64,000 bases of DNA from Notospermus geniculatus. Lineage: Eukaryota; Nemertea; Pilidiophora; Heteronemertea; Lineidae. The translations under genes and the position numbers were made by a program. Shown here in pieces: positions 1 to 10,487 of this stretch; positions within the stretch are counted from its first letter, which is position 1, and every line of letters begins with the position of its first letter. The stretch is taken from the NCBI GenBank assembly GCA_002633025.1, contig NMRB01001051.1, positions 27,897-91,896 of the forward strand. Direction: 5' to 3'. The notes beneath the pieces were generated by a model, which worked only from the letters and a program-made list of their open reading frames with translations, did no database searches and was not told the DNA's origin.

Positions 1-342
1 TGTTTGCAGTGTGATAAGGGTTTCAACACCAAACAATACCTCCGACAACACGAGCAGACGCATTCTGAACCTCCGCCATTCACATGCACAAAGTGTAACA
101 TTGGATTTTCTAACCGGTTGAAACTGGAGTGGCACTGTGATAGGATGCATCCCGTTCTCCAGTGTAAAAACTGCGGGAAAATATTGCAAAACCCCACCGA
201 ATTGAGTAGCCATATTTGTGGGCCTCCTCACACGCCGGCGGATGAGCACCCGTTCTCATGCTATTGTTCTGTGTGTGGAAAGGGTTTCCGGCTAGAGTCG
301 TCTCTCAAAAATCATAAACGCCGACACCTTTTTGCAAATTGA
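1..342 (+). CDS. C2H2 zinc-finger protein, 3' terminal exon (partial)
   Basis: The frame is open from the window edge to the TGA at 340-342, so this is the last coding exon of a gene that begins upstream. Three canonical C2H2 fingers are visible: the first starts at base 1 (CLQC, then H-x3-H), the second starts CTKCNIGF and has H-x4-H spacing, and the last is CSVCGKGF with HKRRH. Between them lies a degenerate C2HC-like finger (CKNC, HIC). The likely role is nuclear DNA binding by tandem fingers; no specificity can be inferred. The CTKCNIGF finger is shared with the coding segment at 922-1639, so the two are probably neighbouring paralogues of a zinc-finger cluster. No effector domain is visible in this fragment. 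Confidence 0.85.
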   Translation, partial: CLQCDKGFNTKQYLRQHEQTHSEPPPFTCTKCNIGFSNRLKLEWHCDRMHPVLQCKNCGKILQNPTELSSHICGPPHTPADEHPFSCYCSVCGKGFRLESSLKNHKRRHLFAN

Positions 343-921
343 ATGGTTTATATGCGAGTATTAGTATTTCAGGAAAAAATCTGTCATTGACGTCACAATA
401 ATGATTTTTAATTGATCAGCTGATGTAGGCTATTACCCTATTCTGAAGTTAATTTGCGTTCCGTATTTTTTCAACGGACTGTCGTGACGTTTGGGGAGAT
501 AAGTCTCGTTGAAAGACTGTAGGAAACCTGACCCCTCGGCGCTCAGGAATGGACAGTAGCGCCGCGGGAGTGGCGCGGCACACACGGGAACCAGTCCAGC
601 AGATGGCATCTCCTGTTCAAGTTTTCTCGCATTCTATTGTATTGACTGCAATTTATTTGAAGAAAGATTGTTCCTGTGAACCATCTGAAAAATGTTTCTT
701 CAATTTTGTTCTCTCAATTGACTTTCAACATGTTCAAAGGCTACAGAAATCCTGGGTCAGAAAACTACAATGTAGTTTCAAATACATGTATATGACGTCA
801 TCAAGCATGTCAACTTTGCCGATTCATCGTGTAGCAGGCGAAGATACCCCCATTTGCCAGTCAACTAACGTAATACTGGTACGTGAGAGGTGAGTGTTCA
901 CTTACGCTTCCTCCGTTTAAG
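343..921. other. Spacer between two zinc-finger genes
   Basis: This stretch holds the 3' flank of the first zinc-finger gene and the upstream region of the second. An open frame at 549-893 has no recognisable domain and ends beside a GTGAGT motif. It may be 5' untranslated or promoter sequence of the downstream gene, but no TATA box or other promoter element was recognised. No inverted repeat was seen. Confidence 0.4.
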
Positions 922-1639
922 ATGCGACCGGACCTCAAGAATGTAACGTCTGGTGCCTACCCCCTCAAGACCGAGCCTAGCGTGAAATCAGAGCCTCCAG
1001 ACATCTGTGAATTCAATCAGGAGGTTGAGGAAGGTGACAATGAATGACGACTGGATGAGTTCAGGGGAATCTGGTGTGGGCATTCTTCGGCAGAGTGCGC
1101 CACAAGCGACGTCGATTCGCGAACACCTGACTTTCAAATGTGACATATGTTCCATCACTTTTGCCACCACAAACGAACTGGCGTCGCACCAATCGCTTCA
1201 TACGCCCGTACCACGGCAGGATTGGTGGGAGGGGCACAGATTGTCAATTTGTACGAAGTGTAACATTGGTTTCCGGCTGGTGGACGATTTCTTCTTTCAC
1301 CAATCGCTTCATGATTCTGCAGTGAGCTGTGAGGCCGATGATGAAACCGAGACAAAAGCATCAACTGAAAGTTTCCAAAGAGAAGAAAAGGATGATGATA
1401 TCCGAGATGAACTGCCCCAAGAGGAAGTTAAAATGAAGTTAGAATTGGAGACTGCGACCACTGAATATGCCGGTTCCGAGTCGGAATCTCGTGAAATGGT
1501 GGGGGAGGACGCAGAAGGTGAATTTGGCGGGAAAACGATCCCGGGAGATGAATACAGCCAGAAAACGGATGTTATCTCCAAACAAGTCACTTCTAGGCCT
1601 ACTGGCAGAGCAAGAATTAGGAATGAAACTGCAAATAAG
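922..1639 (+). pseudogene. C2H2 zinc-finger coding exon with apparent 1-bp frameshift
   Basis: An ATG at 922 opens a frame typical of the N-terminus of invertebrate zinc-finger factors, containing KTEP and KSEPPD. It stops at the TGA at 1045-1047. The next frame over carries two C2H2 fingers, one starting CDICSITF and one starting CTKCNIGF, then a long acidic region. Removing a single T at about 1045 would join the frames smoothly, giving DNE followed by DDW. This may be a real inactivating indel, a heterozygous variant or a sequencing error. The coding sequence probably ends at the donor AAG|GTAATG at 1639/1640. The residues that stay open to 1846 come from a mobile element in the following intron. 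No downstream exon was recognised. Confidence 0.55.
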
Positions 1640-1665
1640 GTAATGGATGGTATAGGAGTCAGAGG

Positions 1666-1826
1666 CGTAGCTAAGGGGGGGGCAGGGGGGGCTAATGCCC
1701 CCCCAGGTGGTCCGGAAAAATGTGTTTTTCATGCACATTTTGACCGAAAATTAGCAAAATATGGTCTTTTGCCCCCCCAGAGGACCTTTTGCCCCCCCAG
1801 GCCAAAAAAGCTAGCTACGCCCCTGA
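1666..1826. mobile_element. Short poly-G/poly-C element, GGCGTAGCTA ends
   Basis: The segment starts near GGCGTAGCTA and ends with TAGCTACGCCCC, so its ends are inverted. Inside are runs of seven or eight G or C in the form TTTTGCCCCCCCAG. A related piece lies in the intron after 37324. It is probably a non-autonomous DNA element. Confidence 0.5.
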
Positions 1827-3601
1827 TTATATGCAGTGATATTTAATTTATGGAAGTGGTAGTCATCGTCATATAGGGGCACAAAGATGTCTGCGCTTTG
1901 GCCTGAAAAAGTAGACATAGGCCTATACCCATTGGCATCTCATCATCTTGGGGCCATCCTTTGTTGCAGATCATTTTTTACTCATCTTTGTTACTCAATA
2001 CCCTTTTACAAGTAGGCAAATGCACTCTGGTGCACGATCTCCAGAATTTCTGGCATTTGTAAAGCTGCATGTGTACACACTGATAAAGAATGGTGTGGAT
2101 TACAGTTCACAGTTTGACAACGGGTGGCAAGTAGTTTTGTAGTGACTTCAGAGCATTCACCTTGATCCTTTTGGTTTGCAACCAAGCTAAGAGTTAATCA
2201 GCTGCTCATTCCATGTAATGCTAACAGTTGGTTACTGTTAACTAGGCCTTGCTTTTCTTTTGAGAGCTCAAAAAGATGCTAAGATAGGATATTGCCATTG
2301 GTCTTTCTAACTGTCATGATGATGTCATTGTGATGTTGTCAGCAATATTGTTATCCAAGGAGAAATCTTTGTCTGTGTCATGCATCAGTCATAACTGAGT
2401 CTCCCAAGTGGTATGGAAGTCAACGCCATTCAGAATTGTCATCAATCTCCATGGACATTAGTAATACAATGGTTCAAAGATAGTTATCAAAATTGCTTCA
2501 CTTATCCCATTAAAACTGCCCTCTCCCTGTTTGGGGGTCATTGGGTTTTATATTCATTTTATGAACTTTTGCATGCTGTGCAGGTTTCAGCTAAATTTAG
2601 TGAAGGTCAGTGAAAGGGGTTTAGTCCGTGAGGGAAGTTGTGGAAGGCACCACATATGCTTTTCCTTGTGATGATGTGTGCAGCATGGGACGTGTGCAGC
2701 ATGCATGGCATGTGGGACTCTCTGAATCAACTGAAGGAATGTCATGAATGTTGTGAAAATTTGATGAAGTGTAACAACTCCCAATCTGCAGAAAAAAAAA
2801 TGATTTTAATATTTCTCCCCTTGCTGGGAGATTATGACATGGATCCTAGGAGACAGAACCATGTTTGGTGGTCATTGGATCATTGCAAGTTTGTCCCTTA
2901 GGAGTGACAGAGACACTCTGGATGCATTCAACAATGGATTTTGACCCTCCTGTGATCTCAGCATGGCCCTGCATAAATAGAGAAGGATGCCCGTGGCATA
3001 TTATGGATGGTCTTCTATTTTGAGCTGAATGCTTGGCAAATAATGAGGCGGGTTTTGGTAATTTCAAGACTCCACCACCCTCTGATTATTTACATTGACC
3101 TGATTTCTGTTAAACAGAAAAACGCATGTTTTTTTATGACTTGTTAAACTGGTCAGACATGTTATGTAACACAAGTGTATCATCAACCATGAGTAATTAA
3201 AACCTAAATGAAGAAAAAACAAAGAAAAACGAGTATTTGCTGATGAACAAGGGCGAGAATTGCCTTATTGTCATTAACCTCATTGCATAATTGCCATGAT
3301 TATTTAATTCACTGAATTTGTGGCAAGGGGAAAAAAGGGCCCTTCCCCCAATATATGAACAAAAGTTGAGTTCATTACATTCATTAACAGACAGAAACTT
3401 ACATCAAACTTCAAACTGGCCACTGTCCTAATATTTCTGTTCACCACCTGCTCAATAATCATTATGTTGTAAATCACCATATTTTGTACTCTCCATGGTA
3501 ATTTACAGTGCTTGCCTTCTCTGTGGGGACCCTTAACTTGTCTTTGAACCTGTTAGAGAGAAATTGTCCAATATGGCATGTATTTATAAAGGTACAAAAA
3601 C
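1827..3601. other. Non-coding stretch, nothing recognised
   Basis: AT-rich sequence without a convincing exon, RNA gene or inverted repeat. Open frames at 2413-2613 and 2638-2901 are short, lack domains and look like chance. Confidence 0.4.
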
Positions 3602-3731
3602 CATTGTCACGATTACTTTTGAAATGCACCTGCAAATCTCTTGTGAAATATTATGACACTGAATGCTGAGAAAGTGTCATAATATTTCACAACAGATTTG
3701 CAGGTGCATTTCAAAAGTAATCGTGACAATG
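3602..3731. repeat. Near-perfect 59-bp stem hairpin
   Basis: Arms at 3602-3660 and 3673-3731 are 59 bp each with a single mismatch and are separated by 12 bases. A transcript of either strand would fold into a long, almost perfect double-stranded RNA. The loop contains GAATGCTG, and its complement CAGCATTC follows the right arm. This is either a very young small inverted-repeat element or a hairpin-RNA locus. No target duplication was recognised. Confidence 0.85.
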
Positions 3732-3845
3732 CTTTCGCAGCATTCAGCGTCATAAAATCACCTTTGACTTCGAGGCATCCTTCTTGTCCAGTTAGCCCAA
3801 GCAGTTATTGAACTGGTATTAAAGCACCAGTTTATAACACCTGAT

Positions 3846-4121
3846 TTAAAGCCCCACTGTATTGAATGTGAAAAACGCAAATCATCGCCGCGATTCTCGC
3901 ACGACGTCACGACGTCAGCGTAGTGTAAAATGTACAACGCTCTGTCAGAATACATTAGAGCTCTCCCTGCAGTTTTTTCCAATGCGTGCTGAATAGGCCT
4001 TGATTCTGTGAAGTGCGTATCAGGCAAGCATTTTGGGGATCTTCACGAGGCTATGGGACCTCTATGTGCACTCTCCTAACTTTTTGAAAATATTGTAAAA
4101 TTCAATACTGTGGGGCTTTAA
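3846..4121. mobile_element. TTAA-flanked MITE, family AGCCCCACTGTATTGAAT
   Basis: Terminal inverted repeats of 18 bp (AGCCCCACTGTATTGAAT at 3850, its complement with one mismatch ending at 4117) are flanked by TTAA on both sides (3846-3849 and 4118-4121). A TTAA target is the hallmark of the piggyBac and Kolobok superfamilies. There is no transposase frame, so it is non-autonomous. A second copy in opposite orientation lies at 30448-30714. Confidence 0.8.
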
Positions 4122-4944
4122 TGGGAAAGGTCCTGAACTTCTGAAGGGAGGATATTCCAGACGTCAAAGGGAACAGGACCACTGAACTCTGTGTTGGAAT
4201 GGCTATTTGTTGTCTTCATTGTTGTGACCAGAGGGCTATCATGACATCCCCTCTGCAGGAGTAAATACAATGGCCAGGACATGAAACTCAGAAATGTAAA
4301 TACATTGTAGAGCCCTCAGATGGAAAATCATCACAAATCACCATGTAGGGATGGAAGGGGGAAATGTCGGGGGGGGGGGGGNCATTCTTCTCAAATATTA
4401 AATGGTGTTGAGTTTCATTCTGTATACAAGGGATTCTTTGGTATTTGGTTAAAATAATTAGTCTAATATTTAGCCATCAAGATGGCCTATTTTGGATGAA
4501 ATATGGTATATTGGTCATCAACACTGGCCTTGAGCAGCAGGTCAGTTTACATTGACCAAAACACCCATCATGATTATTCTAGATCACAAATAGATTTCTT
4601 TTGTGAAAATTGGAATGGACTGGCTGATAGTCTGAAGAATGGAGAAGTGATCCATTTAAGACCTCAGTCAGTTGTTATATTGGGTGAGATGCTCGCAGAG
4701 ATGATGATGTTGGGACCCTCTATTGTAGTTATAGCACAGTTTTCCTGAAGAATTAGGCGTCTTGGTTTAGTAGATTCATTCTAATCTTGTTGTGCATGAT
4801 GACCAAGATGGTGATTGGGGTAGACACCAGACGTCATCCTGATGACATCAGGATATCTTTAATGCTCACTCACCACTGATGTCACCATGCGGGCACTGAG
4901 GAGAGGTCCTGATTTCCTCAGGCTCACCGCTGCCAAACACCCTT
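4122..4944. other. Non-coding stretch with a poly-G run and a gap base
   Basis: A G homopolymer at about 4370-4381 runs into an N at 4382, so the length there is uncertain. The open frame at 4503-4748 has no recognisable domain. Nothing else is supported. Confidence 0.4.
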
Positions 4945-5114
4945 TCAATAGGAGCTGTCAGCGAGTTGACCACTAGGTATGGCCCAATTCAATGCATCTA
5001 GTGGACCCAGTCATTATCGATCGAGCAGCAATCACGTAGATTTTCCTGTGTATTGGTCCGCTAAGACTTTGCTGCCATCTGTTGGCAATATGCGCGGCTG
5101 ACTGCTCCTATTGA
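4945..5114. mobile_element. Inverted-repeat element, TCAATAGGAGC ends
   Basis: Ends TCAATAGGAGCTGTCAGC and the complement of TCAATAGGAGCAGTCAGC are separated by about 130 bases that do not code. Consistent with a small non-autonomous DNA element; no target duplication was established. Confidence 0.5.
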
Positions 5115-5782
5115 TACTAGATAGATACTGTACCTGTGAAGGAGGAAGGTGCTTTTTAGGCATCCCGTTAACTGGGTAGGACGTCATATTACATGTACGT
5201 CATTACAGCATCCAGGGAATCCCCGGAAACACCCGAGGATCGTAGATTGCATAAGGCATAATTAGTATGCCTTGCAAGAAATGCATCACAGTGCGTAGGA
5301 TGTTATATCACGCCTGGAACCTTGTGTGTCAAATGCTTTTTTGGCAATTTTTTTAAGAAAGAAAAATTAGAACGAAAAAAAATTACACAGTTAATGGGGT
5401 TAAAGTAAATTTGAAGGTAGGCCTACCCTGGTATGAACTAATTGTTGATGCTCCGACACTGTTGTTCTAATGCTTTAAGGATACAGGCTTTCAATGTAAC
5501 ATTAACAAATTCTAAAATTCTAGAATTCCAAATTCAAGCGATCTCTGGATGTTCTTGGTGCATTCATTGTAATGTTATCTCACCAAGATATTAGAGGTGG
5601 GACTAATGTCTCCTGAAGCGTGATCTGACTAATTGAATACCCTTTCGAGTTTACCCTGAAGGGTTTCAGTTATGTCAAGATCTTGTTAAAAAAGCAATTC
5701 TCATACAAGTACATGTATGCCTGTGGTAATCTGACTGACTTGTATAATACATCTGAACTGGTCTAATTCAATAGGCCTGCTT

Positions 5783-5893
5783 GATCTTTATACCAGATTG
5801 TTCCCCAATACCGCTCAGTGTACAATGTGTATACAGTGTGGTCAACTTGTGTGTCACTCTGAGCGGTATTGGGGGAACAATCCGGTATTGATC
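5783..5893. repeat. Palindromic element around AATACCGCTCAG
   Basis: GATC, then TTCCCCAATACCGCTCAG on the left, is answered by CTGAGCGGTATTGGGG and a closing GATC on the right. The arms are about 38 bp and imperfect, around a 35-base centre. Probably a small inverted-repeat element. Confidence 0.6.
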
Positions 5894-7475
5894 ATGCAGC
5901 TGTAGGCTATATACTTTTGGGAAGTCTTCTTTCATTTCTTTGCATGGAATATTCCAAATTCAATTAAAAATACCGGTAGATAAGCTAGTTGCCAAGCGTA
6001 GGAAAATCAGTAATGACAGTGGCTTGGTTACTATGAAGTTGTTCTCATAATATTTCTTGTTTGAAATTTTTTTTCCTGTCATTGCCATCAGTATCAGAAG
6101 GTATGAGACCTTCATGTATTACCTGTCCCGAGTCTGAATTGTTGATTAGAGAATGCAGTTTTGGTCATTTTTTAATATTCAGCAATTTGAAAAAATATAA
6201 TACATTATGATTTCTGGTGAGAGATTTTCAAGTAAGTAATATAAGTCAACAACCTGTAGTATTGAAGTCAATTGGTTTCAACTAATTGCCATTGCTAGAA
6301 AGAAGGACTCTTTGCTCCAGCTTGCCTAATTAGAGAAGTGGAATTCGTTGTAATTACTGCCATTATGTTGTGTGTTTTTCTTTGATCATTGGTAAGCACT
6401 TTTCTTATGATTATGATTTTGGAATAGATATGAGTATCTAGCATGGCATTCAAACCCTTCTGAATTAAATCAAAAGAAAGACATTTCCTTTCACCACCAA
6501 TGTTATGTACCTTATGCAAGATGTTTGTTGACCCCCCAGAGATTCTTTCAGAGAAGGAAAGAAAAAACAAACTCTGCTGTTCTCTCCTTCACATTTTATG
6601 GCTAATTTGATTGAACTAGGCCCTTGTACTAATTGCTGTAATTGGCAATGTCAATACATGCCGACTGTGTTGCTCTTGTTGGTATGAGTCAGGCATCCTC
6701 CCACAGCAGGGTTTTTTACGATTTGCAGAGCAAAGCCCTGCTGCAGGAGGATAGGTCAGGTGGTTTTCCTGATATAAAAGGTACTTGTGCATTTAGGGCC
6801 CTCACCCTATTAACATTTTTCTGGGTCAAGTTGATTGATCTGTCATAGGAACGTTAAAGGGACTATGTCCATCAGTTATTCTCTATCTGAGAATGAATCA
6901 TCGATTTGCAAACACTTCTTTGGATAGCACTGCCAAGGAGTTCAGCAACAATCCAGTTGTTCAAACACACAATCCAACCTTGTGCATAGCCTACTTAAAA
7001 AAGTAGCTCCTACCGGTATCACAAGTAGGCCCCTACTGGCTTTCCTTTGGTGCTTCTTGTCCATGACCTTCCTGACTTCTAAGAACTTTTCTCTTTGGGT
7101 TCGCATTATTCAAAGGCATGCACGAACTTGCTGTTGTTTCTGTACTTTCAGTCAGTGCAAATTACTTCATGTTGACTAATTCATTGTTAGTTCTGCTAGG
7201 TATTTAGCAGTAAACATTCACATGTTTTCGCTTAGGGAATTTTTTTCGTTAGAAATTGGGGTATACATAACAGGTGGAGCCTAAGGATCTGTACCTTACA
7301 TCATTGTCCTCGCCATGTATAAGGGTCGATTTTTCTCCACAGTAAAGAACATAAACATTGGCATATTGTTGTTTTTCTCTTCAACAAATGGTTAAGTCAA
7401 TGTAGAATATTTTGCTTTTATTCAACCGAAATTTATTTTCTTCCAAAATAATCTTAAAATAAGCCACTGACTACA
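5894..7475. other. Non-coding stretch with one hairpin (6695-6752)
   Basis: No exon was recognised. A hairpin at 6695-6752 pairs ATCCTCCCACAGCAGGG with CCCTGCTGCAGGAGGAT. The same hairpin family recurs at 10206-10281. The rest is AT-rich without visible structure. Confidence 0.5.
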
Positions 7476-7483
7476 GCATAAGT

Positions 7484-8875
7484 GGTTTATCCCCATTTCG
7501 CCTACACCCATTTCGCCTATTCACCATTTCGCCTACAAAATGTAACCATTTCGCCTATTCCCCATTTCGCCTACACCCATTTCGCCTACTTCCATTTCGC
7601 CTATTCTCCATTTCGCCTATTCCCCATTTCGCCTATTCCCCATTTCGCCTATTTTCCATTTCGCCTATTCCCCATTTCGCCTATTCCCCATTTGGCCTAC
7701 ACCCATTTGGCCTACTCACCATTTCGCCTACACCCATTTTGCCTATTCACCATTTCGCCTACACCCGTTTCGCCTATTCACCATTTCACCAATTCACTGT
7801 TAAAAATGTCATATTACAATGTAATATGTATTTTCAAAGCCCAGTAATTCTTTTGGCAACAAAGGTTTGGTGAAAATCAATTTAAAAATTCAAGGGAAGC
7901 AATACTGTTGAATAAGTTTGTGAGCCCAAGGCCCTGGTATAGAGTCAGGCCTAACTATCTAATTACCGGTATCTATTTGTGTTAAACATTAATTTGGAGC
8001 CATTAATTACATTGTGGATGACAATCAATAAAAAAGAACTTATTGGTCCATTCATGAATCCCTTGGGCATGTGTATCTATGCACCAGGCTCACATGGCTT
8101 CATGGGTTCCCCCAGGTGTACAGATGACCAGCTTCTTTATTGTTGACAACAGTCACCTCCACCCAGACATCTGGGATCTCAATTACATATTATTTTCATC
8201 TGTCGCTGCTGTTGCTCGACATGTTTCCAGACAACACTTCCAATATCGCTTTCCTTCATTCGAATGGCGGTTTAATCGAAATTTATTGTCCCGATTATAT
8301 CAGGTGTTCTCCCCTTTGCTGGTCAGTACAAATGATCCTCCATCTTGCAAATTGAAAATGAAAAGACCAGTCAAAGGAGCTTTCTTATACTTTAGTAGAG
8401 AAACCCTCAGACTAGGGATCCCTTGAGATCCCAGATCATTAGATAGTTAGGCCTGACTCTACCATGGCCTTGGGCTCACAAACTGATTCAACAGTATTGA
8501 TTCGCATGAATTTTTAAATTGATTTTCACCCAACTTTTGTTGCCAAAAGAATTACTGGGTTTGTTCAGTGCTTTGAAAAAACATACATTTATGGTGAAAT
8601 GGTGAGTAGGCGAAATGGGTGTAGGCGAAATGGTGAGTAGGCGAAATGGGTGTAGGCGAAATGGTGAATAGGCAAAATGGGTGTAGGCAAAATGGTGAAT
8701 AGGCGAAATGGGTGTAGGCGAAATGGTGAGTAGGCCAAATGGAGAATAGGCGAAATGAGGAATAGGCGAAATGGAGAATAGGCGAAGTGGGTGTAGGCGA
8801 AATGGGTGTAGGCGAAATGGTGAATAGGCGAAATGGGTGTAGGCGAAATGGGTGTAGGCGAAATGGGGATACACC
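7484..8875. mobile_element. Fold-back transposon of TU type with 15-bp repeat arms
   Basis: Long inverted arms (7484-7963 and 8438-8875) flank a 474-bp unique centre. Each arm has an outer domain of about 20 tandem 15-bp units (CCATTTCGCCTAYWC on the left, complement on the right) and a unique inner domain of roughly 160 bp that matches between arms. The ends are GGTTTATCCCC and GGTGTATCCCC. An exact 8-bp target duplication, GCATAAGT, lies at 7476-7483 and 8876-8883. This layout is that of the sea-urchin TU fold-back elements. The centre (7964-8437) has no recognisable transposase, so the element must be moved in trans. The repeats create open frames in several phases that are not genes. Confidence 0.9.
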
Positions 8876-9432
8876 GCATAAGTAGGCCTATCCCATGCTG
8901 TGACCACTTGTTACAAAGTGTGACATGATGCACTGCCATGACAGATCAATCCAGGGCTTTCTTTTGCTTCTGTTGTAGAATGTTTCCCAACAACATGACT
9001 CATAGATAAAGTAATCAGAGCTTTACCAGACCAAGACAGAAGATACAATACTCGTTTAGAAAGAATTTGGGTGTATGCCTGGATGTGGGTTAAAATGTAG
9101 ACATAGACCCATCTAAATAAAGTTTCCTACAGGTATTTGCCATCATTAAAGTGCTGACAGTTTGAAATTAGATCAATTAGTATGTTTCTTGTTTTCTTTG
9201 CCTAAGAGATCTACTGTAAATTACTACTGGGCTGGGAAACCCCAGGGAATGTGGAATTTTGATCAAGGTTATCATTAGGCAATCATTCTGGCTCCACTCA
9301 AAAATGAATCAAGGTAGAAAATGCAGAATCCATTGTTAACAACAGCTGCTTGCACTCGCTATAAATTGTGGTCCATCGCTAGAGAATTTGACCAGGTTTA
9401 TGATGTATACTGATTGCTTATATTATGTCCAG

Positions 9433-9542
9433 GTTTGTTGGGGTTACTGCTGTTTTTGAGGACAGCTTCAAGAGATTTCAGGTGAAAATACCAAAATCTG
9501 ACACCATTGATGAAGATCTCCATGCTGTGTATATCTGCGTTA
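9433..9542 (+). CDS. Possible orphan exon of unknown gene
   Basis: After an acceptor-like CAG at 9430-9432 comes a short open segment with coding-like composition (reading includes AVFEDSFKRFQVKIPKSD). It ends near a donor-like GTAAGC at 9543. I do not recognise the protein, and it does not resemble a VWC module, so it is probably not part of the downstream FRAS1-type gene. It could be chance or a decayed exon. Confidence 0.2.
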
Positions 9543-9644
9543 GTAAGCTGTTACTTGGAACATGTTGATTTCAAACGGAACACTGAGAGATAATCACAAA
9601 AATTCAGGGGAGGATGCAGGATTTGGAAAAAGAAGGGGCGCCCT

Positions 9645-9770
9645 GTGCTACTAAACATTGAAAGCTGCAGTGAAATTCAAAGATTTACTCCAAATTCCAG
9701 ATTTACTGTGCTACTAAACATTGAAATCTGCAGTGAATTTCAAATATTTACTCCAAATTCCAGAATTCCA
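9645..9770. repeat. Two-copy 63-bp direct repeat
   Basis: Units at 9645-9707 and 9708-9770 both start GTGCTACTAAACATTGAAA and differ at a few positions. No function is evident. Confidence 0.75.
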
Positions 9771-10205
9771 CGGTCAATTTTACAGATTTGTTGGCCAAAA
9801 GGGGGTGCGCCCCCTGAATCCACGCTTGATGTTGTGTGTCTGCTTTGGCGAGATGTTGCTTACATGTTATAGCGGATATGGGATGTTGCTTAACCTCAGA
9901 AGCATGAAATTGAATCAGTAAGTCTGATTCTTTGGCCATAGCTGAGGTATTTGTCTTCATTCACTTTGAACAATGTACTAATAGCCCAGTAATAGCTTAA
10001 TTGAAGAAAAAAATTGACACTGCATCTAGTGAATGATGGTTAATTGGGGTCAATACTATTGACCTTGCTGGGTATAAAAAATTACTCATTGTCGGAGAGC
10101 AAACTGGAGGATAAACAAAACCTGCATAATTCCTCCAAGTGCATCCAATTTGTCCAAGGTTATCACTTGAGACCGCGCAAGTTTCCTTTCATTCACACTG
10201 GCGTT

Positions 10206-10281
10206 ATCCTCCCAGCAGGGCTTTGGTCTCGCTCCTCTTGGATGAAGAGGAGCGAGGTAAAAACCCCTGTTATGGGAGGAT
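10206..10281. repeat. Hairpin, ATCCTCCCAGCAGGG family
   Basis: An imperfect stem runs from ATCCTCCCAGCAGGG to CCCTGTTATGGGAGGAT, with a strong inner stem CTCGCTCCTCTT / AAGAGGAGCGAG. It is the second member of the family seen at 6695-6752. Confidence 0.65.
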
Positions 10282-10315
10282 GTACTTTAAGCACATATTA
10301 TAGGCATACTCATTT

Positions 10316-10487
10316 GTGACCCTCCACAGCAAAACGAGAGTTTCATGGCACTCAGAAGGTGAGCCGCAACAAACTAAGATGACACCAGGTGGAAGAAATA
10401 GATTATTTGAGATATCATAACCAATATTGAGGTCTCAACCTGCCAAGCTAAGAGCGACATGTGACTGGTTTTGCTGTGGAGGGTCAC
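10316..10487. mobile_element. GTGACCCTCCACAGC MITE, copy 1
   Basis: Ends GTGACCCTCCACAGCAAAAC and the complement flank about 130 bp that includes the conserved phrases GGTGAGCC, AGATGACACCAG, CTCAACCTGCCAAGCTAAGA and GAGCGACATG. Seven copies of this family occur in the window (10316, 22950, 42717, 51416, 61813, 62527, 63682), with no coding capacity in any of them. Confidence 0.85.

Noticed and set aside
1640-1846. C-terminal extension of the zinc-finger frame
   Set aside because: The residues derive from a mobile element; a good donor at 1640 explains the end of coding sequence.
7482-7847. Long repetitive open frame (HFAYTHFAYSPFRL-like repeats)
   Set aside because: Produced by the 15-bp minisatellite of the fold-back element, which keeps any phase open; similar frames appear in two phases on the opposite arm.
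7491-8870. CRISPR array
   Set aside because: Repeats are contiguous 15-bp units without spacers, in inverted arms, in an animal genome.
8488-8939. Minus-strand repetitive frames of 116 and 139 codons
   Set aside because: Same cause, on the right arm of the fold-back element; no independent domain.
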